Source: Microcoleus sp. FACHB-61 (GTDB taxonomy: Bacteria; Cyanobacteriota; Cyanobacteriia; Cyanobacteriales; Microcoleaceae). Taken from it: 64,000 nt of DNA. The stretch covers positions 1 through 64,000 of the forward strand of contig JACJNY010000037.1 of NCBI GenBank assembly GCA_014695295.1, given 5' to 3'. The notes beneath the pieces were generated by a model. It did not search any database and was not told where the DNA came from. It saw only the letters and a program-made list of their open reading frames with translations. Below are positions 26,993-35,298 of the stretch, in pieces. The translations under genes and the position numbers were made by a program. The stretch's first letter is position 1, and each line of letters starts with the position of its first letter.

Positions 26993-27538
26993 TCAATTTA
27001 TTTTGAGATAATGGGGAGGCACAAAATCTACTAGCCAAACTTTGTTAGCCGAGCAGTAAAATGTATGGCCGTCGCGTTGCATTGCTGCGGCATCTACAGT
27101 AAAGACAGCCGGGATGCCATGTCTTGCACCTACTTGGCGCGCCGTCTGGATATTCACCGACAAATGAACATGATGCCGCGACATTTTCCTAATTCCTTGA
27201 CTGAGAATAGACTCGACGGCCGTGCTACCTGTTCCGTGATATAAAATATCTGGAGGAACAGCGGGTTCTAACTGTAAGTCAACCTCTACACTGTGTCCTT
27301 GGTTGGCACGAATTAGAGTGCCTGTGGAGTCGAATGAAAAGCGCTGTTTGTCGTTTTGCGCGACTACTTTCTTCAGTTCTGCAATCTGAAATGGAAAGTT
27401 ATTTTTTTGGCACGCATCGAGGAGTTCGCTAACAGGAACCCAGCCGCCGGGAGCGAGTTCAATGCCGATGCGCCCTGGCGCGTGACGCAGGTGTTTGCTG
27501 AGATATCTGCTGATTTTTATTAATCGAGAATCCTTCAT
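26993..27538 (-). CDS. kptA: RNA 2'-phosphotransferase (Tpt1/KptA)
   Basis: The 181-residue protein is a KptA homologue. In yeast Tpt1 removes the 2'-phosphate left at a tRNA splice junction, using NAD+. The catalytic tetrad is visible: R18 and H19 in SKHLRH, R77 in LIRANQGHS and R121 in MSRHHVHLS. Bacterial physiological substrates are uncertain. It lies upstream of the AAA ATPase gene by 71 bp and may form a small operon. The T4-type RNA ligase and kinase-phosphatase genes lie 27 kb away. Confidence 0.93.
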   Translation of the reverse strand: MKDSRLIKISRYLSKHLRHAPGRIGIELAPGGWVPVSELLDACQKNNFPFQIAELKKVVAQNDKQRFSFDSTGTLIRANQGHSVEVDLQLEPAVPPDILYHGTGSTAVESILSQGIRKMSRHHVHLSVNIQTARQVGARHGIPAVFTVDAAAMQRDGHTFYCSANKVWLVDFVPPHYLKIN

Positions 27539-27859
27539 AAATTTACTTTATTTATTGAGCTTTTAAATCACATTTTACAAAATGTCACTAGCGGGTTATC
27601 TTGTGGGGTGGGGCGGGCTTATTGAATCTGTTTGCACTGCCAAAGGGCGCTTTAGCGAACCCGCCCCTAAATGTTTGTTGAAAATCAGTCCAGGACGCAA
27701 AAAATGGTTGGACGCGAGAATTATAGGGGTAAAGTGCGCCCTTAAGCACCTACATAATTAGGTGCTGCGTCCAGGAATGAAAAAGTGTTCGGTGTGCGAG
27801 TTTTCACGAGCTTGGTCTTTTGAGAATGATCAAAAACTCTGCATTCTGGCGAATGCCTT
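27539..27859. other. Gene-free stretch with palindromic repeats
   Basis: Contains a GGGGCGGG-CCCGCCCC inverted pair (about 27609-27667) and the GTGCGC dispersed repeat copy at 27690-27775. No coding sequence is supported. Confidence 0.5.
27690..27775. repeat. GTGCGCA palindromic dispersed repeat, copy 2
   Basis: The outer ends TCCAGGACGCA and TGCGTCCAGGA are inverted. Inside are GGACGCGAGAATTATAGGGG, GTGCGC, CTACATAATTAGGT, matching copy 1 at 22763-22857. Confidence 0.65.
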
Positions 27860-28543
27860 CTACCTTGGGATAACTCCGCCAAAAATAGCAAAATTTAGAT
27901 AGCGCCAGTGACATCCTACGTCTGCAAAACCAGCTTCTGCAAGCCACTTGGTCTGCTCTTCCACAGAGGAGGGAATATCTTCTTCTAGATATTTTTGAAA
28001 CCAGGCTGCATCGTCTTCTCCGTTAGCTTTCATGTACTGCCGCCACAACTGTTCGTATTGCTCAGTCAGCCGGGGAGTAGCACCTGTGACAATATCTCGG
28101 ATTAGCAAGATTCCCCCTGGATTCATCGAGTGGAAAAGTTTGTGAAATAGCTCTTGTTTACCTGCGCTGTCTAGGTGGTGGATTGCCAACCCAGAAACTA
28201 CCAAATCGTAACCGCTGCCGAAATCATCTTCGGCAAAGTTTCCTTGCTGCAAGGTCAGCCGTTCTCCGAAAGCGGAGAAGTTAGTTTGGCAAATTTTTAG
28301 CATATTTTCCGCCATATCAAAGGCTAGGACTTTTGCCTGAGGAAATGCTGACAAAAGCACAGCCGACAGTATGCCAGTTCCCGCGCCTAAATCCAGAACT
28401 TTTATGTTAGCATTAGTTTCAGAAGGGATTAAGTGCAATATTACATCGTGTTGCTCGCGATAGCGCGGAATGAGGCGGAAAATTAAGCCGTCATAATTAA
28501 ATGCTCTTTGTTCAAATTGCTCGCGTATAGCGTCTAAATTCAC
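27860..28543 (-). CDS. Class I SAM-dependent methyltransferase
   Basis: The 227-residue protein has methyltransferase motif I VLDLGAGTGILSAVLL, followed by the acidic loop LAFDMAENML and the motif DLVVSGLAIHHLD of UbiE/Coq5-type enzymes. The substrate is not evident. It stands alone and is divergent from the hybrid kinase gene, with a 523-bp gap between them. Confidence 0.87.
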   Translation of the reverse strand: MNLDAIREQFEQRAFNYDGLIFRLIPRYREQHDVILHLIPSETNANIKVLDLGAGTGILSAVLLSAFPQAKVLAFDMAENMLKICQTNFSAFGERLTLQQGNFAEDDFGSGYDLVVSGLAIHHLDSAGKQELFHKLFHSMNPGGILLIRDIVTGATPRLTEQYEQLWRQYMKANGEDDAAWFQKYLEEDIPSSVEEQTKWLAEAGFADVGCHWRYLNFAIFGGVIPR

Positions 28544-29066
28544 AGACGATTTTCCTCAAATTGTTAATAGTTGAGCGCGTCAATAGTGCGTCAATGCAGT
28601 TTGGCGGAACTCTCGAACGATTTATATTACATTTATAATACAAAAAACTTACAAGCCTGTCAAGATGTAGAAGAAAATAATGTTACAGAAGTTGGCGACG
28701 ATCGCAAGACACGGAATTTGTTCAGCTAAACCCGCGTATTTGAGAACTGTCTAGCCCTGCACATATATCTGCTTGAGCGGATATGAGGAAGAATGCCACA
28801 GACCCGAAAGTCGGCAGAAGACGAGACTTTGTGCCAGATACGAGGAGTAATTGTGAGAAAAAAGTTGACGGTTATGATACCCGTCTAAAACAAGAATGCA
28901 ACTGTAGGCGCGCGATCCACACCCTAACTTTCTGAGTAATTCCCCCTAGTAAAATATGAAAGCGAATTACCAAGCAGCCGACGACCGGCTAGATATGAGA
29001 AAATCTGTCCTCAGATTGACAAAATTTAGCCAGCTATAAACAAAAATTGAAGAGACTCCCGAGTGG
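28544..29066. other. Gene-free stretch between divergent genes
   Basis: Divergent promoter region of the methyltransferase and hybrid kinase genes. Contains the dispersed leader-like repeat at 28887-28960 but no other recognised feature. Confidence 0.45.
28887..28960 (+). repeat. Dispersed leader-like repeat, copy 3
   Basis: Contains AATGCAACTGTAGGCGCGCG and ATCCACACCCTAAC, matching copies 1 and 2, about 110 bp upstream of the hybrid histidine kinase start. The 3' part is more diverged. Confidence 0.5.
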
Positions 29067-31898
29067 ATGTGGTGCCTGCCAATTTTTCAGCAAGATGAAG
29101 AGATACAAAATATTGCACCCGCCGCTGCGGGAAAGAAAATAGTGATAATGAATCAGGATGCGAGTAGATTAGGTGTCAGCCGTCAGGGGAAAATAGAAGC
29201 AATGGAAATCCAAGAGCGGAGCAAGGATAAGCCCGATCGCCGAGGCAAAAATTCTACAACAAAAGAACTAGATTCGTCGCTGCAAGAATGTTTAGATTTT
29301 AAAGGAGCGATAAACCGCTCGGCACTTGCGGTGAGGACTGACGCGCGAGGAATTATCAACTACGTCAGCGATCGAGTTTGCTCCATGTCGAACTATTCGC
29401 GCGCAGAACTGATCGGCAGCCACTTCGGCATCCTCCATTCGGAATATAAGTCTTCGGAATTAATCAAAAATCTGCTGTCAACTGTTGCCAAAGGTGAAGT
29501 TTGGCAAGGAGACATTAAGAATAAAGCCAAGAATGGAAGTGATTATTGGGTGTACGCAGCAGTAGTTCCGCTGTGGGACTGCAAGGGAAAACCCTGTCAT
29601 TATTTGGCGATCGGATTCGACATCACCGATCGCAAAGCCGTTGAAACAGCCCAAGCCGAAGCCAACCGGGCAAAAGACGAATTTCTGGCGATCGCCTCCC
29701 ACGAACTGCGATCGCCCCTGAGCGCGATTTTGGGATGGGTGCAGCTAGCTCGATCGCGCAATTTAAACGAAGCCACCACCAGCCGCGCTTTGGAAATCAT
29801 CGAGCGCAACGCCAAATTACAAAACCGGCAGATAGACAATCTCCTCGACCTCTCGCGGCTGCTGCGGGGGAAAGTGTCCCTCAACATCGGCCGAGTTCAC
29901 CTCCCGTCTATCATAGAATCTGCGATCGGCACCCTCCGCCCCGCCGCCGAGGCCAAAAACATCCGCGTAGAAACACATTTTGACCCCGCCGTCAGCTACG
30001 TTTTTGCAGATGCAGAGCGCTTGCAGCAAGTAGTCTGGAACCTCCTTACCAACGCCATCAAATTCACCCCAGAATCGGCACCAAACCCAGTTCAAGTACG
30101 GATCGAGCCTACTGCGTCGGGCGTCTTGATTCGGGTCAGCGACAGCGGTTGCGGGATCGACCCCAAATTTCTGCCACACATCTTTGACTACTTCCGCCCC
30201 GCAGAGAGCTTCCAAACAAAGGAACAGCACCGGCTTGGGCTGGGACTCTCAATTGTGCGGCAGTTGGTGGAACTGCACGGGGGAAGTGTTTGGGCTTCCA
30301 GTCCCGGCGTCGGTCAGGGGGCGACCTTTGGGGTGCTGCTACCGATTGCCAAAAAAAATGCACACGACGATCGCACTGCTGCGATCGCCCAAATGGAAAG
30401 CAGACCCGGATCGGTTTCCAAACCCCTAGCGGGAAAGCAAGTCCTGGTGGTGGAAAGCAGCGCCGAGATCCGGCAATTTCTCAAAACTGGCCTCGAAGCA
30501 TTTGGAGCCAAGGTAACAGCGGTGGGTAGCGCCGGCGAAGCGATGGCCGAGTTGCAACAGTCGCGGCCCGACGTGTTGGTGAGCGATATGAAGGTTTCGG
30601 GAGCCGACGGCTGCGATTTGATCCGCCGCATCAGAGCAATGGAAATGTCCGAGCACAGGGAACTGCTGCCGGCCGTGGCGCTGACTGGAGGCATCCAGGA
30701 AGAAGATTCGGCATCGGCGCTGGAAGCGGGGTTTCAGAGGCATTTGTCGAAGCCGGTGGAAGCGAATCAGTTGGTGAGCGCGATCGCCCAATTGGCTGGA
30801 CTGACTGGATTCAGCTCCGGAGAGTCCGGCTCGGGAAATCACCGGGCGATCGCACCCCACGCCCCGCTGCCGGAACATAACAGTTTTGACCACAAAAATA
30901 ATGGCGAAGAATTAACACCAGACAGCAGAGAATTACCGCTGTTGCTGGTAGTAGAAGACAACGATTTTCTACTGGCTTACCTCCAAACTTTATTAACTCC
31001 ATACTATCGAGTCGCCGTGGCGAGCGACGGGGTTGAAGGTTTAGAAAAAGCCAAAACTTTGCTGCCAAATTTGATTGTGAGCGACCAAGTTATGCCCCGA
31101 CAAAACGGGCTGGATTTGCTTAAGGAGATTCGGAACACGCCAGGATTGAGCTCGACTCCGGTAATCTTTTTGACAGCGCGAGCGGGGATGGAATCTCGGA
31201 TCGAAAGTTTGGATGCGGGTGCTGACGATTATATCTCTAAGCCTTTTGACGAGAGGGAATTGCTCGCGAGGGTGAGAAATTTGTTGCGATCGCACTCTGC
31301 CGAACAGCAGTTGGCGGTTCTCAACCGTCAGTTGCAGCAGCAGAAACAGCAGTTGGAAACCGTGAATCGAGCCTTGCAGTATTTGGCAACTTACGACAGT
31401 TTGACTGAGGTAAGAAACCGCCGCTCTTTTAATGAATACCTGGATACGGAATGGCGGCGTTTGGCGAGGGAAGAAGCACCGCTGTCTTTGATTATGTGCG
31501 ACATCGATTATTTCAAACTTTATAACGACACTTACGGTCACCAAGCGGGGGATGAATGTTTGCGGCAAGTGGCGGCGGTTCTGCAGCATTCCGTAAAGCG
31601 ATCGGCAGATTTAGTAGCGCGTTACGGTGGAGAAGAATTTGCAGTAGTTTTGCCGAATACGGATATTGAAGGTGCGACTTGTGTAGCTGAAATGATCGCA
31701 CAACAGGTGCGCGGTTTGCAGATAGTTCACGCTAAGTCTGCTGTCAGCCAATACGTGACGCTGAGTTTGGGTGTAGCTTGCTGCATTCCGGCGCCGATGT
31801 CGCAGCCGGGGGCGCTAATTGCGATCGCTGACGAGTCGCTTTATCGGGCGAAAGAATCAGGGCGCGATCGGGTTTCGGTTGCCACATTTCAAGGATAA
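29067..31898 (+). CDS. Hybrid histidine kinase with two receiver domains and a GGDEF output
   Basis: A 943-residue cytoplasmic signalling protein. Order: PAS (75-195), HisKA with ASHELRSPLSA (H212), HATPase_c (about 310-430), receiver 1 (about 452-570), receiver 2 (about 630-745) and GGDEF (about 780-940). The GGDEF motif is GGEEF with an RSAD I-site five residues upstream, so cyclic-di-GMP synthesis with feedback inhibition is likely. Receiver 2 has intact acid residues (VVEDN, VSDQVMP, SKPF). Receiver 1 has VVESS where the acidic pair normally is, though DMKV and SKP remain. The start may instead be the ATG at 29148. Confidence 0.92.
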   Translation: MWCLPIFQQDEEIQNIAPAAAGKKIVIMNQDASRLGVSRQGKIEAMEIQERSKDKPDRRGKNSTTKELDSSLQECLDFKGAINRSALAVRTDARGIINYVSDRVCSMSNYSRAELIGSHFGILHSEYKSSELIKNLLSTVAKGEVWQGDIKNKAKNGSDYWVYAAVVPLWDCKGKPCHYLAIGFDITDRKAVETAQAEANRAKDEFLAIASHELRSPLSAILGWVQLARSRNLNEATTSRALEIIERNAKLQNRQIDNLLDLSRLLRGKVSLNIGRVHLPSIIESAIGTLRPAAEAKNIRVETHFDPAVSYVFADAERLQQVVWNLLTNAIKFTPESAPNPVQVRIEPTASGVLIRVSDSGCGIDPKFLPHIFDYFRPAESFQTKEQHRLGLGLSIVRQLVELHGGSVWASSPGVGQGATFGVLLPIAKKNAHDDRTAAIAQMESRPGSVSKPLAGKQVLVVESSAEIRQFLKTGLEAFGAKVTAVGSAGEAMAELQQSRPDVLVSDMKVSGADGCDLIRRIRAMEMSEHRELLPAVALTGGIQEEDSASALEAGFQRHLSKPVEANQLVSAIAQLAGLTGFSSGESGSGNHRAIAPHAPLPEHNSFDHKNNGEELTPDSRELPLLLVVEDNDFLLAYLQTLLTPYYRVAVASDGVEGLEKAKTLLPNLIVSDQVMPRQNGLDLLKEIRNTPGLSSTPVIFLTARAGMESRIESLDAGADDYISKPFDERELLARVRNLLRSHSAEQQLAVLNRQLQQQKQQLETVNRALQYLATYDSLTEVRNRRSFNEYLDTEWRRLAREEAPLSLIMCDIDYFKLYNDTYGHQAGDECLRQVAAVLQHSVKRSADLVARYGGEEFAVVLPNTDIEGATCVAEMIAQQVRGLQIVHAKSAVSQYVTLSLGVACCIPAPMSQPGALIAIADESLYRAKESGRDRVSVATFQG

Positions 31899-32044
31899 TT
31901 TAATAGTTAAATCAAGTTGTATTGTGCGTCAGACATCGATCGTTCCGATTTAAACAGGTTTTTTGGATCGGACGCACCATACAAATGTGCTTGCAAACTT
32001 GTGCGAATTCAAATTGCTAGAAAATAGTTAAAGGATGTCGTACC

Positions 32045-32626
32045 ATGACAGCAACTTTAGACAAACCAAAAGACCAGCGCCTAATTCACTCCGGGATTGA
32101 TTGGCAACAATTCAAGCTAATCGAGCAGGGGTTTTCTGACTCCCCCGGCATCCGACTTTTTTATTTCAAAGGTGAATTAGAAATCTTGGCAGTTTCGCAA
32201 GAACACGAAGTCTTCAGCGGTGTCATCGCCCTGTTGCTGGGTACGTATTTTGTAGAAAAAGAAATCGATTTTACTCCCACCGGAAGGTTTACCCAGGAAA
32301 AAGAAGGAAAAGCATCCGCACAAGCAGACCAATCTTACTTAATTGGCAGAGCATCGGGAGGCATTGCAAACCTCTCGATCGAAGTTGTATTTACTAGCGA
32401 CAACGAGAGCAAGTTGAATCGCTACCAAGCATTAGGAGTGCCCGAAGTTTGGTTTGGGAAGAATGGAGTATTTGGCCTCTATCATTTGCGATCGCACGGT
32501 TATGTAGAAATTGACCACAGCGAAGTTCTGCCCGGTTTAGACATCAACCTGCTGTCTCGCTGCTTGCTGATTGCTTCTAGGGTTGAAGCAGTTAAGGAAT
32601 TTCGGCGCGGGATTTCTGGGGTTTAG
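32045..32626 (+). CDS. Uma2 family endonuclease-fold protein (DUF820)
   Basis: The 193-residue protein has the Uma2/DUF820 pattern: an N-terminal helix after a strand (GIRLFYFKGELEILAVSQEHE), the PD-(D/E)XK-like strand set SAQADQSYLIG and IANLSIEVVFTSDN, and the EVWFG strand. Such genes are multiplied in cyanobacteria and sometimes move with mobile elements. The nuclease activity is unproven for most members. It stands alone. Confidence 0.87.
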   Translation: MTATLDKPKDQRLIHSGIDWQQFKLIEQGFSDSPGIRLFYFKGELEILAVSQEHEVFSGVIALLLGTYFVEKEIDFTPTGRFTQEKEGKASAQADQSYLIGRASGGIANLSIEVVFTSDNESKLNRYQALGVPEVWFGKNGVFGLYHLRSHGYVEIDHSEVLPGLDINLLSRCLLIASRVEAVKEFRRGISGV

Positions 32627-32685
32627 AGGAAAAGCGGGTTGGGCGATCGCTCCCCCATTTATAAATATATTGTTAGGATACAAGA

Positions 32686-32892
32686 CTAATCTTTGTATTC
32701 TTTCATTTGCTGGCGAATGGCTGCCTCAATCTTAGTATCGAAATCCGAATCTCCCACTTTCGTTATGATTGAATTCGAGCGCTTTTTCCGCCTGTCTAAG
32801 TAGGCTTGCAGTGCAGCTTTATCCCCGCGATTTTTAAGAAAATAACGCTTCAATTCTCGATCGGACATTGCAGTATAATCTACTTGGCTCAT
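32686..32892 (-). CDS. DUF6887 family protein
   Basis: The 68-residue protein (MSQVDYTAMSDRELKRYFLK, then NRGDKAALQAYLDRR and a C-terminal FDTKIEAAIRQQM helix) matches the small DUF6887 family seen in cyanobacteria. Its ATG overlaps the stop codon of the preceding DUF6888 gene (TAATG), so the pair is translationally coupled. The pairing of two tiny proteins recalls toxin-antitoxin modules, but activity is not established. Confidence 0.78.
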   Translation of the reverse strand: MSQVDYTAMSDRELKRYFLKNRGDKAALQAYLDRRKKRSNSIITKVGDSDFDTKIEAAIRQQMKEYKD

Positions 32893-33068
32893 TAAAATAC
32901 CTCCCCATTTCGAGCAATTTCAATCTCAATTTCCTCGTCATATCCAGCCAATACGAACAAGTTTTTGCTTCTCTCGTCAACACAGACGAGGTGAATAGGT
33001 TGCAATGCCAAATATGTCAAGTAATAACTGATTCGATACAAACCCTCTAGCTGCGCGTAGGTAGGCAT
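32892..33068 (-). CDS. DUF6888 family protein
   Basis: The ATG at 33068 begins a 58-residue frame: MPTYAQLEGLYRISYYLTYL, then ALQPIHLVCVDERSKNLFV and LAGYDEEIEIEI, ending IARNGEVF before TAA. The segment QPIHLVCVDERSKNLFVLAG matches DUF6888 proteins, which in cyanobacteria sit directly before DUF6887 genes. The one-base stop/start overlap with DUF6887 supports a real two-gene unit. Too short to be obvious by length, but the match to the family pattern is good. Function unknown. Confidence 0.78.
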   Translation of the reverse strand: MPTYAQLEGLYRISYYLTYLALQPIHLVCVDERSKNLFVLAGYDEEIEIEIARNGEVF

Positions 33069-33280
33069 TCAAACCTAAAACTTTCTCAAAACAGGCGTGT
33101 ATTATAGCATTCCTGTTTCCGATCGCACTTTCACGCTCCAAGATAACGCCTGTCAGTGCAGCAAAGAGTTATGGAATTTGGTTGGTGGCTCTTGACAGTC
33201 ATGTATTACGAATGTAGTATAGGGTTGCGGTAGAAAAGCTCGATCGACCGACACCAGCAAACAAAATTGAGAAAAAACCT

Positions 33281-33574
33281 ATGCAACCCATCCGACAAGG
33301 CGACGTAATTCTCACCCCCGTACCGAAAATCGAAGGAGAAAAAAAACCTCACCTAACTCTCGCCGAAGGTGAAGTCACGGGACATTCTCACCAGATTATT
33401 GAGGGACAAGCTGAACTTTACGAAAAAGACGGCACTCTGTACTTGCGGGTGCTTTCACCGACAGCTTTATTGAGTCACGAAGAACACCATGCGATCGCAA
33501 TTCCCGAAGGTAATTGGATGGTGCGAATTCAGCGGGAATATGAGCCGCAAGGTTGGAGGTATGTCGCAGACTAA
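33281..33574 (+). CDS. Hypothetical protein upstream of DUF6745 gene
   Basis: The 97-residue protein is beta-rich (RQGDVILTPVPKIEG, HLTLAEGEVTGHSHQI, TLYLRVLSPTAL) with a histidine cluster HEEHHAIAIPEGNWMVRIQ. It resembles small proteins found before DUF6745 genes in cyanobacteria. Its last 14 bases overlap the start of that gene, so the two are almost certainly coupled. The His-rich patch might bind metal or be part of a jelly-roll-like fold. No function known. Confidence 0.75.
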   Translation: MQPIRQGDVILTPVPKIEGEKKPHLTLAEGEVTGHSHQIIEGQAELYEKDGTLYLRVLSPTALLSHEEHHAIAIPEGNWMVRIQREYEPQGWRYVAD

Positions 33575-34700
33575 GGTTAAAAAACTGACGCCAGAACAAG
33601 CAGCTTTGATTCCTGTTTATCGGGAAAAGTGGAGAGCGAGATCGCTTTCCACTGGCCCGATAAATCGCTCGCAAGCTGCGGAAACAATTAAAGCGGCTTA
33701 TTGTGCGATCGGCCTAAAAGCACCGGAAATCATTTTTGTCGATCGCCCCTACGAAGCTGCTGATATAATCCTCAGTCGATTTGACAATCCCAGCAGCGAA
33801 CTGCGGAGTCAATTCGAGACAAAACTACGCAGCCAGCTAGAAAAACAACTGCGGGGTTATTTGCGGGGCCAACTAGAAAGCGAACTGCAAAACCAACTGC
33901 AAACTCAACTGGAAGCTCGACTTTATACTCAACTGCAAACGCAATTGTGGGAGGCGGAGCGCAATTATTTAGCTGGCGAAATAGCAAGCCAATTGCCACC
34001 GGAACAGGTGATCGATGAGCGGAGTGGAGACATCCACTGGCACACACTAGGAAAACAAGTCAATAATTGCATTCAACCAGAATTGTGGGCTTGTTATGGC
34101 AGTTTATTAGATTTCTGCATTTCGGTTCTTAATTTACCTCATTGTTACGCCAGAAATTGGATAGTTTTTCAATCGATTGTCCGGGATTGCGGCTGGATTT
34201 ATCCCTATGACAAAGTTTGCATTGTTTGCGAAAAGCCGATCGCACTTTCTGCAGACAGCAACCACCGCTTGCACGCCGAAGGAAAACCGGCGGTACAATT
34301 TGCCGACGGTGTTTCGATTTACGCCTATCACGGCGTGATTTTACCCGAATGGTACGGCAGGCTGCACCCGCACCAGTGGCAGTCTAAGTGGGTGTTGAAG
34401 GAACAGAATGCGGAAGTTCGGCGCGCGTTAATTCAGGGAATTACTTACGATCGCATTTGTCAAGAATTAGCGGTGACAGAATTAGATAGTTGGCAGGAAT
34501 ACACTCTCTTAAGCATCGAGTTTGACGATGATTTTGATATTAGGGGTAATGCAAAGCCAGTTTATTTGTTAAAAATGAGCTGTCCGAGCACGGGATTTAT
34601 TCACGCTTTGCGAGTGCCGCCTGATGTGCGATCGGCTCAAGAAGCAATTCGCTGGGTAAATTGGGATATTGACCCAGAGGACTTTTCCGTGCAAACCTGA
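33561..34700 (+). CDS. DUF6745 protein with a tetrapeptide leucine repeat
   Basis: The ATG at 33561 starts a 379-residue protein; an earlier ATG at 33489 lies inside the preceding gene. Residues 81-130 repeat a four-residue unit: Leu at 81, 89, 93, 97, 101, 105, 109, 113, 117, 121, 125 and 129 (Phe at 85), mostly as LxxQ. This forms a 12-bp repeat at 33801-33950. The C-terminal half holds the DUF6745 domain, with SGDIHWHTLG, NCIQPELWACYG and a VLKEQNAEVRRALIQGI region. Function unknown; actinobacterial and cyanobacterial members exist. It follows the 97-residue gene with a 14-base overlap. Confidence 0.8.
   Translation: MSQTKVKKLTPEQAALIPVYREKWRARSLSTGPINRSQAAETIKAAYCAIGLKAPEIIFVDRPYEAADIILSRFDNPSSELRSQFETKLRSQLEKQLRGYLRGQLESELQNQLQTQLEARLYTQLQTQLWEAERNYLAGEIASQLPPEQVIDERSGDIHWHTLGKQVNNCIQPELWACYGSLLDFCISVLNLPHCYARNWIVFQSIVRDCGWIYPYDKVCIVCEKPIALSADSNHRLHAEGKPAVQFADGVSIYAYHGVILPEWYGRLHPHQWQSKWVLKEQNAEVRRALIQGITYDRICQELAVTELDSWQEYTLLSIEFDDDFDIRGNAKPVYLLKMSCPSTGFIHALRVPPDVRSAQEAIRWVNWDIDPEDFSVQT
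33801..33950 (+). repeat. 12-bp coding repeat (LxxQ)n within the DUF6745 gene
   Basis: About 12 degenerate 12-bp units, such as CAACTGCAAACT and CAACTGGAAGCT, coding leucine every fourth residue. The units vary at synonymous positions and in residues 2-3. Confidence 0.75.
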
Positions 34701-35298
34701 GTAATACCAATTTAAAAAAGCCTGGCTGCAATCATCAGTCTTATACCAATTGTTAAAAGTCACAGATCCCTGCGCCGGACTTAGGATCAGCCGTTTCCCT
34801 AGCCGAGTATCTGTACTTCACTCAACTGAAAACCGCTATTTTGACAAAAACATTAATTCATCAAACATTAATAACGTTCCCCCTGTGTGCCAGTTCAAAG
34901 GGTGGAATGCACATACCAGGGATCGCCCAAAAATGGTTAATAACATGAAGAAGAAGCCCACCCTCGGATAGAAGGTGGGCTCTGTTCATGCCAGCTTACC
35001 GACAGCTAGGCAATCGGGTCTCTTGGCTGGTAGACGTAAAATATCGGAAAAAGATCCGAACGTCCGAAAAAACTTCTCGCCCACCATTAAGCTTCAGTTT
35101 ACCCAACCGGCTAGGGAAAATTGCGCCCGCAGCGCTGTTCCCCTGACATCGGGGAACACTGGGGCTTCAACTTTTCAATAGACTTCTGCAAAAAAGCTCG
35201 TCTTGGGCCTCCAGGATGCCTAACCCCTCCTCCCCACAAGAATTAAACTTGTTCCAAAAGTCTCATATTCTCCTCTTTAACTTTGATTTCTCAACCGA
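34701..35298. other. Gene-free stretch with hairpins
   Basis: No supported gene. Hairpins GCCCACC/GGTGGGC at 34956-34980 and GTTCCCC/GGGGAAC at 35137-35157 may end transcription of the DUF6745 gene or act as repeats. The short open frames here look accidental. Confidence 0.5.
34956..34980. repeat. GCCCACC hairpin, possible terminator
   Basis: The arms GCCCACC and GGTGGGC enclose an 11-bp loop, 256 bp after the DUF6745 stop. A T-rich tail is weak, so the terminator role is tentative. Confidence 0.4.

Noticed and set aside
33489-33560. Upstream ATG extension of the DUF6745 protein
   Set aside because: It lies almost wholly inside the preceding gene in another frame; the ATG at 33561 gives the 14-base overlap typical of coupled genes.
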